A stretch of 64,000 nt of DNA from CBDBON01 sp965208395 (GCA_965208395.1 CBDBON010000002.1:1-64000); one strand, 5' to 3'; counted from the first letter of the stretch, positions 7,579-15,561 are shown. Notes: generated from the letters alone by a model not told the origin. Program-made: numbers and translations.

Positions 7579-8378
7579 TCGCGCTGGAACAGGCTCGCCA
7601 GCACCTGGAGACGCTGGGCCTCAAGCAGGCCGTCGAAGCCCTGGACAACTCCCTGGACGCTGCGGCCACCAAGAAACTGACCTACCCCGAGATGCTGGCA
7701 GAGCTACTCGGCGTGGAAGTGGCCGCCCGGAAGGAGCGGTACATGTCCACCAGGACGAAGCTGGCTCACCTCCCCTTCCACCGGACCTTGGAGCAGTTCG
7801 ACTTCTCGTTCCAGCCCTCCATCGACGAGCGACAGGTGCGGGAACTGGCCGGCCTGTCCTTCGTCGCTGAAGCCACCAACCTGCTGCTCCTGGGACCGCC
7901 AGGTGTGGGCAAGACCCATCTGGCGGTGGCCCTAGCGCTCAAGGCCATCGAGAAGAGCCAGGGGGCCTACTTCGTCCGAGCCTACGACCTGATGGAGGAC
8001 CTGAGGAAGGCCAGGGTGGAGAACAACCTCCAACGGCGCATGCGGGTCTACCTGTCGCCCAAGCTACTCATCGTGGACGAGTTCGGCATCTGGCCTTACG
8101 ACCGGGACGCCTCCACCGCCTTCTTCACCCTGGTGTCGGCTCGCTATGAGCGGGGCAGCATCATCCTCACCTCCAACAAGGGCTTCGCCGAGTGGGGTGA
8201 GCTTCTGGGCGATACCGTCATCGCCTCGGCCATCCTGGACCGGCTGCTGCACCACAGCCACGTCCTCAACATCCGAGGCGAGAGCTACCGGCTTAAAGGC
8301 AAGAGGCAGGCCGGACTCTTCGCCTCCCATCAACTGCTATCGACATCGCCTGAAGCCGCTAGCTCCGGCGACGTCTAA
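7575..8378 (+). CDS. istB: IS21 helper ATPase IstB, copy 1
   Basis: A 267-residue AAA+ ATPase of the DnaC/IstB type that assembles on target DNA and stimulates IstA. Walker A is GPPGVGKT (107-114) and Walker B is LLIVDEFG with D168 and E169. It is translationally coupled to istA by a 4-bp overlap. Full length and undamaged. Confidence 0.95.
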   Translation: MIALEQARQHLETLGLKQAVEALDNSLDAAATKKLTYPEMLAELLGVEVAARKERYMSTRTKLAHLPFHRTLEQFDFSFQPSIDERQVRELAGLSFVAEATNLLLLGPPGVGKTHLAVALALKAIEKSQGAYFVRAYDLMEDLRKARVENNLQRRMRVYLSPKLLIVDEFGIWPYDRDASTAFFTLVSARYERGSIILTSNKGFAEWGELLGDTVIASAILDRLLHHSHVLNIRGESYRLKGKRQAGLFASHQLLSTSPEAASSGDV

Positions 8379-8693
8379 ATCCAACAGGCACTCTTGCTTG
8401 CCAGAAAGGAGGCGACTTAACGACAAGGTGGGTCAGTTCTAACTTAGCGGAAAAGGGTCAAATCTAACTTAGCATTGACAATGGCGAACACGCCATAGCC
8501 CAGCATCGCCAATGTCCTGATTCCGCCACCGGGCTCCGAGAGCTCCACCACCAGGAACCAGCCCAGAGTCACCAGTAGGAGAGGTGACAGCAAGCCGTCC
8601 CAGATGAAGGCCAACGCCTCCGTCATCGTCTGCCAGTCCTTCATCCCTTATCCTCCTTTGCTCCAACACTCAAGACATGAACGCCCTGCCTCT

Positions 8694-8915
8694 TCAAGAT
8701 GACACACACATTCGATGGACACTCTTCTGGACAACTTCCCCAGACTTCCTGAATGTGAACAATATCGCTATCCCATACAACGCCAAATTGATGAAGGTCA
8801 ACACAATAGCGACACCCTGGCTCATACTCACCTGTTCGTTACCAATCAAGCTGTTAACGCCCAAAGTGAACACAACTGCTATAAGCCACAACAGCACCTT
8901 GGCCACAGTCCTCAT
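8694..8915 (-). CDS. Two-helix membrane protein of E (gene b), frameshifted tail, copy 1
   Basis: The first ~60 residues form two hydrophobic helices (VLLWLIAVVFTLGVNSL and GVAIVLTFINLALYGIAILF). Compared with the second copy, a 7-bp insertion near 8715 shifts the frame and replaces a cysteine-bearing tail by VHRMCVSS. The start at 8915 is shared with the intact copy. Copy 1 is probably the damaged version, since in copy 2 the stop runs naturally into the ribosome site of gene c. Confidence 0.6.
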   Translation of the reverse strand: MRTVAKVLLWLIAVVFTLGVNSLIGNEQVSMSQGVAIVLTFINLALYGIAILFTFRKSGEVVQKSVHRMCVSS

Positions 8916-8916
8916 C

Positions 8917-9822
8917 TCAACGGCCGGCTCTCCTATCAAGGTCCTTCTGAGTTATAACTCTGTCCCTCAACCACGGCGGACCAGTCCGTCTACGTCTAGC
9001 CTGACGCCTCATGTTCCGTCTCGCCCTTCTAACACTCGGCCTCATCTCATCTGGGACTGAAAGCTCATTACCACTCTCATCCCAAACTGCAAATGGCCCA
9101 ACAATATATGTGACATTACCATGCGCAATTTTCACCCTGTCCCGAGGCTCGCCTCCACGACGGACCACAACGACGTGTCGCCTGTCATTAGGATATCCCG
9201 GCCCATGAGGAATCCGAGCGATCACAGGTCTGTCCGGCTTATCAAGGTCAACCCTCAACCAATGATCTCCTCGTCCAGTCGAAACAACCGGCTCTGAAAT
9301 CCACCACCGCAATATGCTTCTTATCCGCCTCACGCTTACGCTTCTCACCGGCTCAGTCGAAACCACCGGCTCAGTCGCGTCCTTCGAGGCGTCCAGCGCC
9401 GCGAGGCCCACTGCGCGATGGTCGGCCTGGTTCGTCATCCCGCCGCCGAAGCGCATCTCGAAGTTGAGGGTTATGACGACCTCCGGCCTGTGGACGCGGA
9501 TCGCCCGGGCGATGTCCCGCCGCAAGGGCAGGCCGTACTCCACCACACCGTCCAGATGGTCCAGGAACTCGACCGTGTCCACCCCGACCACCGCCGCGCT
9601 CTCGATCTCCTCCCGCGTGCGGACCCTGCTCGTCTCCTCCGGGTCCATCCCGTCGATCCCCGCCTCACCCCTGGTCGCCAGCAGGTAGACGACCCTTTTG
9701 CCTTCCGAGGTCCACTTGGAGACGGCGCTCGCCGTCCCGTACTCCAGGTCGTCCGGGTGGGCCACCACGGCCAAAGCCGTCTGCCACTCCTCATCCAGCG
9801 GCTGTAATCTCTCGTCGGTCAT
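8917..9822 (-). CDS. PIG-L deacetylase N-terminus fused in frame to an E protein, copy 1
   Basis: Residues 1 to ~149 are a LmbE/PIG-L zinc deacetylase: AHPDD near the N-terminus and MTNQADHRAVG further on. PIG-L similarity ends near 9376, and the next ~150 residues come from E (gene a), ending in a very basic tail. The fusion is in frame only because of a ~20-bp insertion near 9283-9302; without it, as in copy 2, the frame closes early. The zinc site residues visible are kept, but the C-terminal third of the deacetylase fold is missing, so activity is doubtful. It lies 24 bp upstream of the next moaA stop side, downstream of moaA in gene order. Confidence 0.65.
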   Translation of the reverse strand: MTDERLQPLDEEWQTALAVVAHPDDLEYGTASAVSKWTSEGKRVVYLLATRGEAGIDGMDPEETSRVRTREEIESAAVVGVDTVEFLDHLDGVVEYGLPLRRDIARAIRVHRPEVVITLNFEMRFGGGMTNQADHRAVGLAALDASKDATEPVVSTEPVRSVSVRRIRSILRWWISEPVVSTGRGDHWLRVDLDKPDRPVIARIPHGPGYPNDRRHVVVVRRGGEPRDRVKIAHGNVTYIVGPFAVWDESGNELSVPDEMRPSVRRARRNMRRQARRRRTGPPWLRDRVITQKDLDRRAGR

Positions 9823-9846
9823 CTACGTCTTCCGTCTCCCGTCCCT

Positions 9847-10860
9847 CTATCCCCCGATATGGTACATCTCGACCTTTTCCTGCGCGCGCAGCTCCTCTGT
9901 CATCGAGGAGCGCTCCTCCGAGTAGCGGTCGGTGCGGCTCCGCCACGTGCCCCGGACTATCGCCTCCAACTCATCGTCGGTCGCGCCCTCCCGTATCGGC
10001 CCACGCAGGTCGCGCCCAACACCCGAGAATAGACAGGTGTAGATCGACCCTTCCGGCGACAGCCTGATCCGCGTGCAGTCGCCGCAGAAGGGCTTGGTCA
10101 CAGACGCGATGACGCCCATCTCGCCGCCCCCGTCGCGGTAGCGGTACCTCATCGCCACCTCGCCCCGGTAGCCGCTCTCGACCGGCTCCAGGGGCATCTC
10201 CGCGTCGATCATCGCCACGATCTCGTCTGCCGGGACGACGTGGTCCAGACGCCAGCCGTTCCGGTTGCCGACGTCCATGTACTCGATGAAGCGCATGGTG
10301 TGGCCGCGCTCCCTGAAGTATCTTGCGAGATCGACGACCGTATGGTCGTTAACGCCGCGCTGGACGACGGCGTTGATCTTGATCGGCCCCAGGCCGACAC
10401 GCTCCGCCGCCTCAATCCCAGCCAGCACGCTCTCCGTGCCGAAGCCGCGGCCGTTCATCTGCCGGAAGACCTCGTCGTCCAGGCTGTCGAAGCTCACCGT
10501 CACCCGCTGCAACCCGGCGTCCTTCAGCGCCTCCGCCTTCTGCGGCAGCAGGTAGGCGTTCGTCGTCATCGTCAGGTCCTCGACCCCGTCGACGCCGGCC
10601 AGCATCTCCACCAGCCGCTCGACGTCCTTGCGGACCAGCGGCTCGCCCCCGGTGATCCTGGCCTTGACGGCCCCGAGCCGCACGATGATCCGGGTGAGCC
10701 GTGTGATCTCCTCGAAGGTGAGAAGCTGCTCCCTGGGCAGGAACTGGTACCGCTCCCCGTATATCTCCGCCGGCATGCAGTACGGGCACCGGAAGTTGCA
10801 CCGGTCGGTGACCGATATCCTCAGGTCCCGCAGAGGCCTGCCGAGCTTATCGACTACCAT
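9847..10860 (-). CDS. moaA: GTP 3',8-cyclase MoaA, copy 2, complete
   Basis: A complete 337-residue MoaA. It has the N-terminal cluster motif C21/C25/C28, the SAM-binding GGEP (71-74), the C-terminal cluster cysteines C259, C262 and C276, and the terminal Gly-Gly needed for function in this family. It is followed by the fused PIG-L frame 24 bp downstream and preceded by the same repeat-bearing gap as the other copies. Confidence 0.97.
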   Translation of the reverse strand: MVVDKLGRPLRDLRISVTDRCNFRCPYCMPAEIYGERYQFLPREQLLTFEEITRLTRIIVRLGAVKARITGGEPLVRKDVERLVEMLAGVDGVEDLTMTTNAYLLPQKAEALKDAGLQRVTVSFDSLDDEVFRQMNGRGFGTESVLAGIEAAERVGLGPIKINAVVQRGVNDHTVVDLARYFRERGHTMRFIEYMDVGNRNGWRLDHVVPADEIVAMIDAEMPLEPVESGYRGEVAMRYRYRDGGGEMGVIASVTKPFCGDCTRIRLSPEGSIYTCLFSGVGRDLRGPIREGATDDELEAIVRGTWRSRTDRYSEERSSMTEELRAQEKVEMYHIGG

Positions 10861-10915
10861 TTTTCTTTTCCTGGGGCCGCCCTCGCACCACTTCCTCAGT
10901 CACACCCTACCGTCT

Positions 10916-11021
10916 CTCCCGCGAAAGCGGGAGTCCATCCTCTCTCCCCATCCTAGCCTTCCTCGGCAGAGCCTAGGGAAGGGACAGAGCCTTTTACTCT
11001 CTTCCCCGTCCGCGGGGGAAG
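10916..11021. repeat. Palindromic repeats in the moaA-rdgB gap, copy 2
   Basis: Same two palindromes as at 874-979, at a constant offset of 10042, with no difference noticed. Confidence 0.6.
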
Positions 11022-11036
11022 ACTGAGATCGGGGCC

Positions 11037-11645
11037 TTAGCCTTCTCCCGCCAGTGGAGGAAAAAGCGCGGTTGCCGCCCTGCGCGCCGCCGCGCCCCTG
11101 TGGCTGACCCGGTCCTTCTCCTCGGCCGTCAGCTCCGCCATCGTCCTCCCCATCTCTGGCAGCAGGAAGATGGGGTCGTATCCGAAGCCGTTGGAGCCCC
11201 GCGGCTCCCGGACCAGCCGGCCCCGGCACTCCCCTGCGTACAGCTCCACCGGCCTGCCGGGGAGACTGACCGCGATGACGCAGCGGAAGCGGGCCGTCCA
11301 CCGCTCCTCAGGTATATTGTGCAGCTTGCCGAGGAGGAAGGCAATCCGCTCCGCGTCCCCAGCGCCCTCCCCCGCGTAACGGGCGGAGAGTGGGCCGGGC
11401 GCGCCGTCCAGCGCGTCCACCTCCAGCCCGGAGTCGTCCGCCAGCGTCGGCAGGCCGCTCAGGCGGGCATAGGTCGTCGCCTTGAGGACGGCGTTCTCCT
11501 CGAGGGTGCTCCCCGTCTCCTCCACCTCCTCCTCGATGCCCACGTCGGCAAGGGAGAGGAGGGGAACGGGAGAGCCTCCAAGCAGGCGGGAAAGCTCCCG
11601 GAGCTTCCCCTCGTTCCGAGTCGCCACCAGCAGTCTGTCGATCAC
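11037..11645 (-). CDS. rdgB: XTP/dITP pyrophosphatase, copy 2
   Basis: Identical at protein level to the gene at 995-1603, with all RdgB motifs intact. It gives the cell a second complete copy of this nucleotide-sanitising enzyme. Confidence 0.95.
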   Translation of the reverse strand: MIDRLLVATRNEGKLRELSRLLGGSPVPLLSLADVGIEEEVEETGSTLEENAVLKATTYARLSGLPTLADDSGLEVDALDGAPGPLSARYAGEGAGDAERIAFLLGKLHNIPEERWTARFRCVIAVSLPGRPVELYAGECRGRLVREPRGSNGFGYDPIFLLPEMGRTMAELTAEEKDRVSHRGAAARRAATALFPPLAGEG

Positions 11646-11669
11646 GGCATGAGGCCCGGACCCGGCCCG

Positions 11670-12692
11670 CTACCTCTCCATGTCGGGGGTGTACTCGCCC
11701 CTTCTGGCCGCGGAGGTGACGTAGGCCCGGTGGTGGAACGCCAGCTGGGTCGCCTCCGCGTTGGCGGCATCGCCGCCCCACGCCTTCAGGGGAGCGGCCT
11801 GCAGCCCTCTGCCGAACGAGAAGCTGAGCTCCCACGGCGCCCCCACCGAGGAGGCGTGCCGATTGATGGCGTCGAGGTTCGCAGTCGCCTCGTCGTCGCT
11901 CTGTCCCCCGGAGAGGAACACCATGCCCGGAACCGCCGCCGGCACCGTCCGGCTGAGGCAGGCCACCGTCTTCTCGGCGACCTCCTCGGGGCCGGCCCTG
12001 TCGGACGCATCCTTACCGGAGAGGACCATGTTCGGCTTGAGCAGCGTGCCTTCCGGAGCGACGCGATGGTGTCCGAGCTGGTAGTAGACCTCGCGCAGCG
12101 TCGCCTCCGTCGCCTCGAAGCAGTCGTCGATGGTGTGGTCTCCGTCCATCAGCACCTCCGGCTCGACGATGGGGACCAGCCCGGCCTCCTGGCTGAGCGC
12201 CGCGAACCGGGCCAGCGCGTGGGCGTTGGCCTCCATGCAGTAGCGGCTCGGCGTCCCGTCGCCGATGGCGTAGATCCCCCGCCACTTGGTGAACCTCGCC
12301 CCCATCCCGGCATACTCGGCCAGCCGCTCGCGCAGGCCGTCAAGCCCCTCCGTGACCTGCTCTCCAGGGGATCCCGTCAACGGCTTCCCGCCCTTGTCCA
12401 CCTTGATGCCCGGGATCATCCCCTGGCCCTGGATGACCTCCACTAGGGGGGCCCCGTCCGCGGCATCCTGCCGGATCGTCTCGTCGTAGAGGATCACGCC
12501 GCTGATATACTCGCCCGCTCCCGCGGTACGGAAGAGCAGCTCGCGGTAGTCCCGGCGGTTCTCCTCGGTCGACTCGACGCCGATGCTGTCGAATCGCCGT
12601 TTGATGGTCCCCGAGCTCTCGTCGGCCGCGAGTATTCCCTCGCCGGGGGCTACCAGCTCCCGGGCGGTCCGGTTCAGCTGCTGAAGGTCCAC
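11670..12692 (-). CDS. fba: Class I fructose-bisphosphate aldolase, copy 2
   Basis: Identical at protein level to 1628-2650, with the Schiff-base lysine segment and the AAGGAGG before the GTG start. In this unit it is not preceded by a functional fbp, so any promoter upstream of fbp is lost and expression would depend on read-through from the E operon or a local promoter. Confidence 0.93.
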   Translation of the reverse strand: MDLQQLNRTARELVAPGEGILAADESSGTIKRRFDSIGVESTEENRRDYRELLFRTAGAGEYISGVILYDETIRQDAADGAPLVEVIQGQGMIPGIKVDKGGKPLTGSPGEQVTEGLDGLRERLAEYAGMGARFTKWRGIYAIGDGTPSRYCMEANAHALARFAALSQEAGLVPIVEPEVLMDGDHTIDDCFEATEATLREVYYQLGHHRVAPEGTLLKPNMVLSGKDASDRAGPEEVAEKTVACLSRTVPAAVPGMVFLSGGQSDDEATANLDAINRHASSVGAPWELSFSFGRGLQAAPLKAWGGDAANAEATQLAFHHRAYVTSAARRGEYTPDMER

Positions 12693-12724
12693 GGTGTCCT
12701 CCTTGTGCCGCAAACGGCGGCGGC

Positions 12725-12899
12725 TCATCTCCCGCTGATGATGGCGACCGCCTGCTCGACCTCGGCCCTGTTTCCGAGGATGAGCGGCGTGCGCTGGTGC
12801 AGCGTCTCGGGATCGATGTCCAGAATCCGCCGGTCGTGCGAATAGGCGGCCCCGCCCGCCTGCTCGGCCACGAATCCGAGCGGGTTCGCCTCGTACATC
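12725..12899 (-). pseudogene. fbp: 3' fragment of fructose-1,6-bisphosphatase, copy 2
   Basis: Same truncation as at 2683-2857, down to the base at the junction, showing that both units share one junction event. The fragment lacks all catalytic residues upstream of MYEANPLGF. Confidence 0.9.
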
Positions 12900-13085
12900 T
12901 TGCGTAACTCGTAATGTCTTTTGGACACAGGTAGCCTAGTCTAGTGCTCACCGCTTCGCGGCGAGCCGGGGAAGGGAACACCTCCCCCAGCTCGGAACCG
13001 TCAGCCTAAGCCGACCACTCCTGGCATCCTGTCACCAGGACACCTCCTACCTCAAAGCCAGGCGGGCAGGCACGCCACTCGTTAC

Positions 13086-14078
13086 CTATCGCTCTCGCAG
13101 CTCGTCTCTCACCTTGAAAAACTTGCGCCTCAGCGCCTTCTGCGCAACGGCGCTCAACGCACCGTCCTCAACGCTGTAGCCAAGCTCTACGAGCTTTTCA
13201 GCCGTCTTCCAATCCGCACGCATTCGCTTACGGATTTCGTTACGTCCCTTCCTCACAACATCAGGGACCATCATCACCCGCCGGTACCCCTCGTTGTCCC
13301 AACGCAGCGCAGTCGTACCCCTACCCTCCTCATCCTCGAAGGGCAGGTCCAAACGCCTGACGTACCGAGGCGCCAGCTCTATCTTCTTCGACCAGGCCGG
13401 CATGTAGAGCGCCTCCTGGCCATGTCTGGCCAACAGCGGCTCCATAGGTATGCCGCCGTCCGCCAAGGGAGTGAAGAAGTCTTTGTAGGGATACTTCAAA
13501 GCGTAGGCCACAGCCTCCTGCCTGTTCTGAGCCAGCTTCACGTCTGGATAGCCATAACGCCACAGACTACGAAGCAGTCTGGTCCCGACAGTCTTCTCCA
13601 CAACATTGTCGCCCAAGGTCCTCACCCTGACCTTATGCTTCACCGCCATGATCACGTGATAGTGCAGCCGGTCTGCCCAGCTACCAAACTCCTCCGTCGC
13701 CATCAGCGAGCTCACATACTGTGCGCCGGCTTTGACATACTCACGAAGCTTCTCCCGGCCGTATTGTCGACCAGGAGGCCCGATCGAACCGTCCGACTTC
13801 CGAGTCTGCGCAAATGTCAGAGTGGCGAGCCACATCCGCTCGCCCTCTTCCTGGTTCATCCACTGCAACGCACTGTCAACCATCAGCGCCGCTATCGCCA
13901 ACGCCTCATGGTCGTAACTGCCCTTGAAAGGGCCTACCGTCGTCACTATGTGCCGGCCGTCCTCCTGCTCCACGCAGTACATGACGTCGCCGTCGCCGGC
14001 CAGCTCCCGGCACTGTATACACAGCCGAGGTCTGACCGGCACTCCCATTCCCCGCTTCCTCTTCGCTTCGCGCTTCAT
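13086..14078 (-). CDS. HUH-superfamily rolling-circle replication initiator, copy 2
   Basis: The protein is identical to the one at 3044-4036, including HYH and Y192xxK195. Conservation here contrasts with the many changes a few hundred bases upstream. Two active copies in one array would permit repeated nicking at two origins. Confidence 0.8.
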   Translation of the reverse strand: MKREAKRKRGMGVPVRPRLCIQCRELAGDGDVMYCVEQEDGRHIVTTVGPFKGSYDHEALAIAALMVDSALQWMNQEEGERMWLATLTFAQTRKSDGSIGPPGRQYGREKLREYVKAGAQYVSSLMATEEFGSWADRLHYHVIMAVKHKVRVRTLGDNVVEKTVGTRLLRSLWRYGYPDVKLAQNRQEAVAYALKYPYKDFFTPLADGGIPMEPLLARHGQEALYMPAWSKKIELAPRYVRRLDLPFEDEEGRGTTALRWDNEGYRRVMMVPDVVRKGRNEIRKRMRADWKTAEKLVELGYSVEDGALSAVAQKALRRKFFKVRDELRER

Positions 14079-14142
14079 CTTGACTCCTGTAGTAACATAG
14101 AGAAAGGTCCTGCGCCGATTACGTCCTTCAGCAGACGCACCG

Positions 14143-14370
14143 CGCCTGCTACAAAACACCACCTACGAGGGCTCCGGCTAACCACCGCCCAGGTGATTCA
14201 AGGCACCCAGGCGGGCAGGACCTAACTCCTACCTCCTACCGCGCTCCAGCGCTCTACGCCTGCTACAAAACACCACCTACGAGGGCTCCGGCTAACCACC
14301 GCCCAGGTGATTCAAGGCACCCAGGCGGGCAGGACCTAACTCCTACCTCCTACCGCGCTCCAGCGCTCTA
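14143..14370. repeat. 114-bp direct tandem duplication between rep and rnhA
   Basis: The unit starting CGCCTGCTACAAAAC occurs at 14143-14256 and again at 14257-14370. Copy 1 has it once. The unit includes the last ~30 bp of rnhA and the right arm of the inverted repeat noted at 4173-4180. The rnhA gene itself reads from the second unit and is intact. The duplication lengthens the leader of rep. Confidence 0.9.
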
Positions 14371-14744
14371 CTAGCCATACGATCGGCCACCCGATTGTAC
14401 TCGCTGTCCGAGTGGCCCCTGACCCAGACCCAGCTGACCTCCAACTGCTCCGCCAGGTCGTCCAGCTGGTCCCAAAGGTCCAGGTTCTTCTTCCGCTTCC
14501 ACTGGTCCTTCATCGTGCTCACCAGCAACATGCTGTCGCTGTGCACCGTCACGACGGTCCCGGCCGCCAGAGCCTCCAGACCCTTAATAGCGGCTGTCAG
14601 CTCCATCCGCTTGTTCGTCGTGTGCGCCTCATGCCCGCTGAGCCGCTCGATCTCTCCGTCCCGGGAGATCACAGCAGCCCAGCCGCCAGGGCCAGGATTG
14701 CCGGAGCACGCTCCGTCCGTCCAGATCTCAATCACTTCTGCCAT
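14343..14744 (-). CDS. rnhA: Ribonuclease HI encoded in element E, copy 2 (N45K)
   Basis: Catalytic D10, E48, D70 and D121 are present as in copy 1. One substitution changes the TNNRMEL motif to TNKRMEL. In E. coli RNase HI the equivalent Asn45 contacts the substrate, so this copy may bind hybrids differently. It is otherwise full length. Confidence 0.9.
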   Translation of the reverse strand: MAEVIEIWTDGACSGNPGPGGWAAVISRDGEIERLSGHEAHTTNKRMELTAAIKGLEALAAGTVVTVHSDSMLLVSTMKDQWKRKKNLDLWDQLDDLAEQLEVSWVWVRGHSDSEYNRVADRMASRALERGRR

Positions 14745-14946
14745 CAGCCTCTCGCTTTCTGCGCATCGCATCAGCCCGCGCCCAGAACTCAAGCTCGACG
14801 TCGACGAGCTCCACGTGCTGCCGCGTATACTCCTTCAGACCATCATGCCACGGAGCCTCCTTCACAAGCTCCTCCATGCCGGTCTTCAATCCCTCCAGCT
14901 CATCAATGCTTAGCTTGACGAGCCTCCGCTCAAACGCGATATCCAT
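14728..14946 (-). CDS. Small acidic helical protein of E (gene j), copy 2
   Basis: The 72-residue counterpart of 4572-4790, with a Glu-to-Asp and an Arg-to-Trp change. Start context and overlap with rnhA are kept. Confidence 0.58.
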   Translation of the reverse strand: MDIAFERRLVKLSIDELEGLKTGMEELVKEAPWHDGLKEYTRQHVELVDVELEFWARADAMRRKREADGRSD

Positions 14947-14948
14947 CG

Positions 14949-15113
14949 CTATCCACCTTGCACCGTGCATTCCAGACACAAAAGCCCGTCGCACACTCCA
15001 CAGGTCTCGTACACCTCTACCTCAATGTCATTGTCGCAGTGAGAACACTCACCACGTCCCATCGGCTCCCAGGGCATACGCGAAACATATCCGCGGCCTC
15101 CGTCCTCACTCAC
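14949..15113 (-). CDS. 54-residue zinc-ribbon-like protein of E (gene i), copy 2
   Basis: Same frame as 4793-4957 with all three cysteine pairs kept (CSHC, CGVC, CLEC). The GTG start overlaps the gene h stop. Confidence 0.6.
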   Translation of the reverse strand: MSEDGGRGYVSRMPWEPMGRGECSHCDNDIEVEVYETCGVCDGLLCLECTVQGG

Positions 15114-15201
15114 GAAGCACCTCTCGTATCATCAGCTCAGTCTTCAGCATCGATCTGAACTCCCCACACGACTCACAATGCTCCTCACAAATCTCAGGCA
15201 T
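15106..15201 (-). CDS. 31-residue cysteine-containing microprotein of E (gene h), copy 2
   Basis: Unchanged from 4950-5045, with both eight-base overlaps to its neighbours. Confidence 0.45.
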   Translation of the reverse strand: MPEICEEHCESCGEFRSMLKTELMIREVLRE

Positions 15202-15529
15202 TGCCAGTCTGCTTTCGATGAGCCTCATACTTGTATTCACTCAACGTGTCGTATTCACTCCCTCGCTCATAGCCGTATACATACAGCACTGAGGACGTGA
15301 CTACCCAATCCAGACCCAACACTTCCAACGCCTTCTTCCAAGCCCTTACGTAAGCGCTGACCTGCCCCTGGCTGTCGAAGCTCTTACCGTAGAACTTAGC
15401 TCCCTTCATATTCTCCATCACATCGAGCATCTCATTGACACGCCGACCTAAACGAAGGCGCGCCAGCTTCACCTTCGCCTCCTCTAAAGTCAGAGTCTCC
15501 CACCTAATTGCACTATTTCTTCGCGCCAT
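15194..15529 (-). CDS. Hypothetical 111-residue protein of E (gene g), copy 2
   Basis: Protein identical to 5038-5373; the one base difference noticed is silent. The strong ribosome site GAGGAGG is kept. Confidence 0.6.
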   Translation of the reverse strand: MARRNSAIRWETLTLEEAKVKLARLRLGRRVNEMLDVMENMKGAKFYGKSFDSQGQVSAYVRAWKKALEVLGLDWVVTSSVLYVYGYERGSEYDTLSEYKYEAHRKQTGNA

Positions 15530-15561
15530 AATAGTTCCTCCTCATTCACTTACCAGGGTCT

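Larger units (their letters stand above)
6235..8480 (+). mobile_element. IS21-family insertion sequence, copy 1 (2246 bp)
   Basis: The element begins TGTTAGTGCTAACTCTAAAC and ends with the inverse of TGTCAATGCTAAGTTAGATT, so the imperfect terminal inverted repeats share TGT, TGCTAA and TGACCC. It carries istA and istB with a 4-bp overlap. The flanks show a 4-bp duplication, ATGG on both sides, and the empty site is intact in the second E copy (16381-16400). Length equals the other two copies. Confidence 0.95.
6071..8644 (-). pseudogene. Membrane protein gene c of E, split by IS21, copy 1
   Basis: The 5' part is at 8481-8644 and the 3' part at 6071-6234. Removing the IS21 and one copy of the ATGG target duplication restores a continuous 107-codon frame. 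The restored protein has two hydrophobic segments (LLSPLLLVTLGWFLVVEL and TLAMLGYGVFAIGRVVSFVL) and a polar C-terminus. An excellent ribosome site (AAAGGAGG) precedes the ATG at 8644. The second E copy carries the same gene without IS but with a stop at codon 15, so both copies are broken. Confidence 0.75.
2858..9375 (-). mobile_element. Element E, copy 1: HUH-Rep element carrying an IS21 insertion
   Basis: This segment lies between the fbp fragment and the truncated PIG-L gene and is absent from the intact fbp copy further right. Without the inserted IS21 (6235-8480) it is about 4.27 kb. Its genes all read on the minus strand: two or three short membrane proteins, CxxC proteins, RNase HI, then an HUH Rep whose 3' end faces the fbp fragment. 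No integrase, DDE transposase of its own, partition gene or capsid gene is recognisable. The left edge (near 9375) is placed where PIG-L similarity ends; the right edge comes from comparison with intact fbp. It could be an integrated rolling-circle plasmid, an IS91/ISCR-like element or a relative of an ssDNA phage. Confidence 0.75.

Noticed and set aside
4187..8940. Diversity-generating retroelement as the cause of E variability
   Set aside because: No reverse transcriptase or template/variable repeat pair is visible, and changes are not confined to adenines.
2858..9375. Filamentous phage (inovirus) assignment of element E
   Set aside because: The Rep and tiny membrane proteins are suggestive, but no Zot/pI-type ATPase, secretin or adsorption protein is present, so the claim is not supported.
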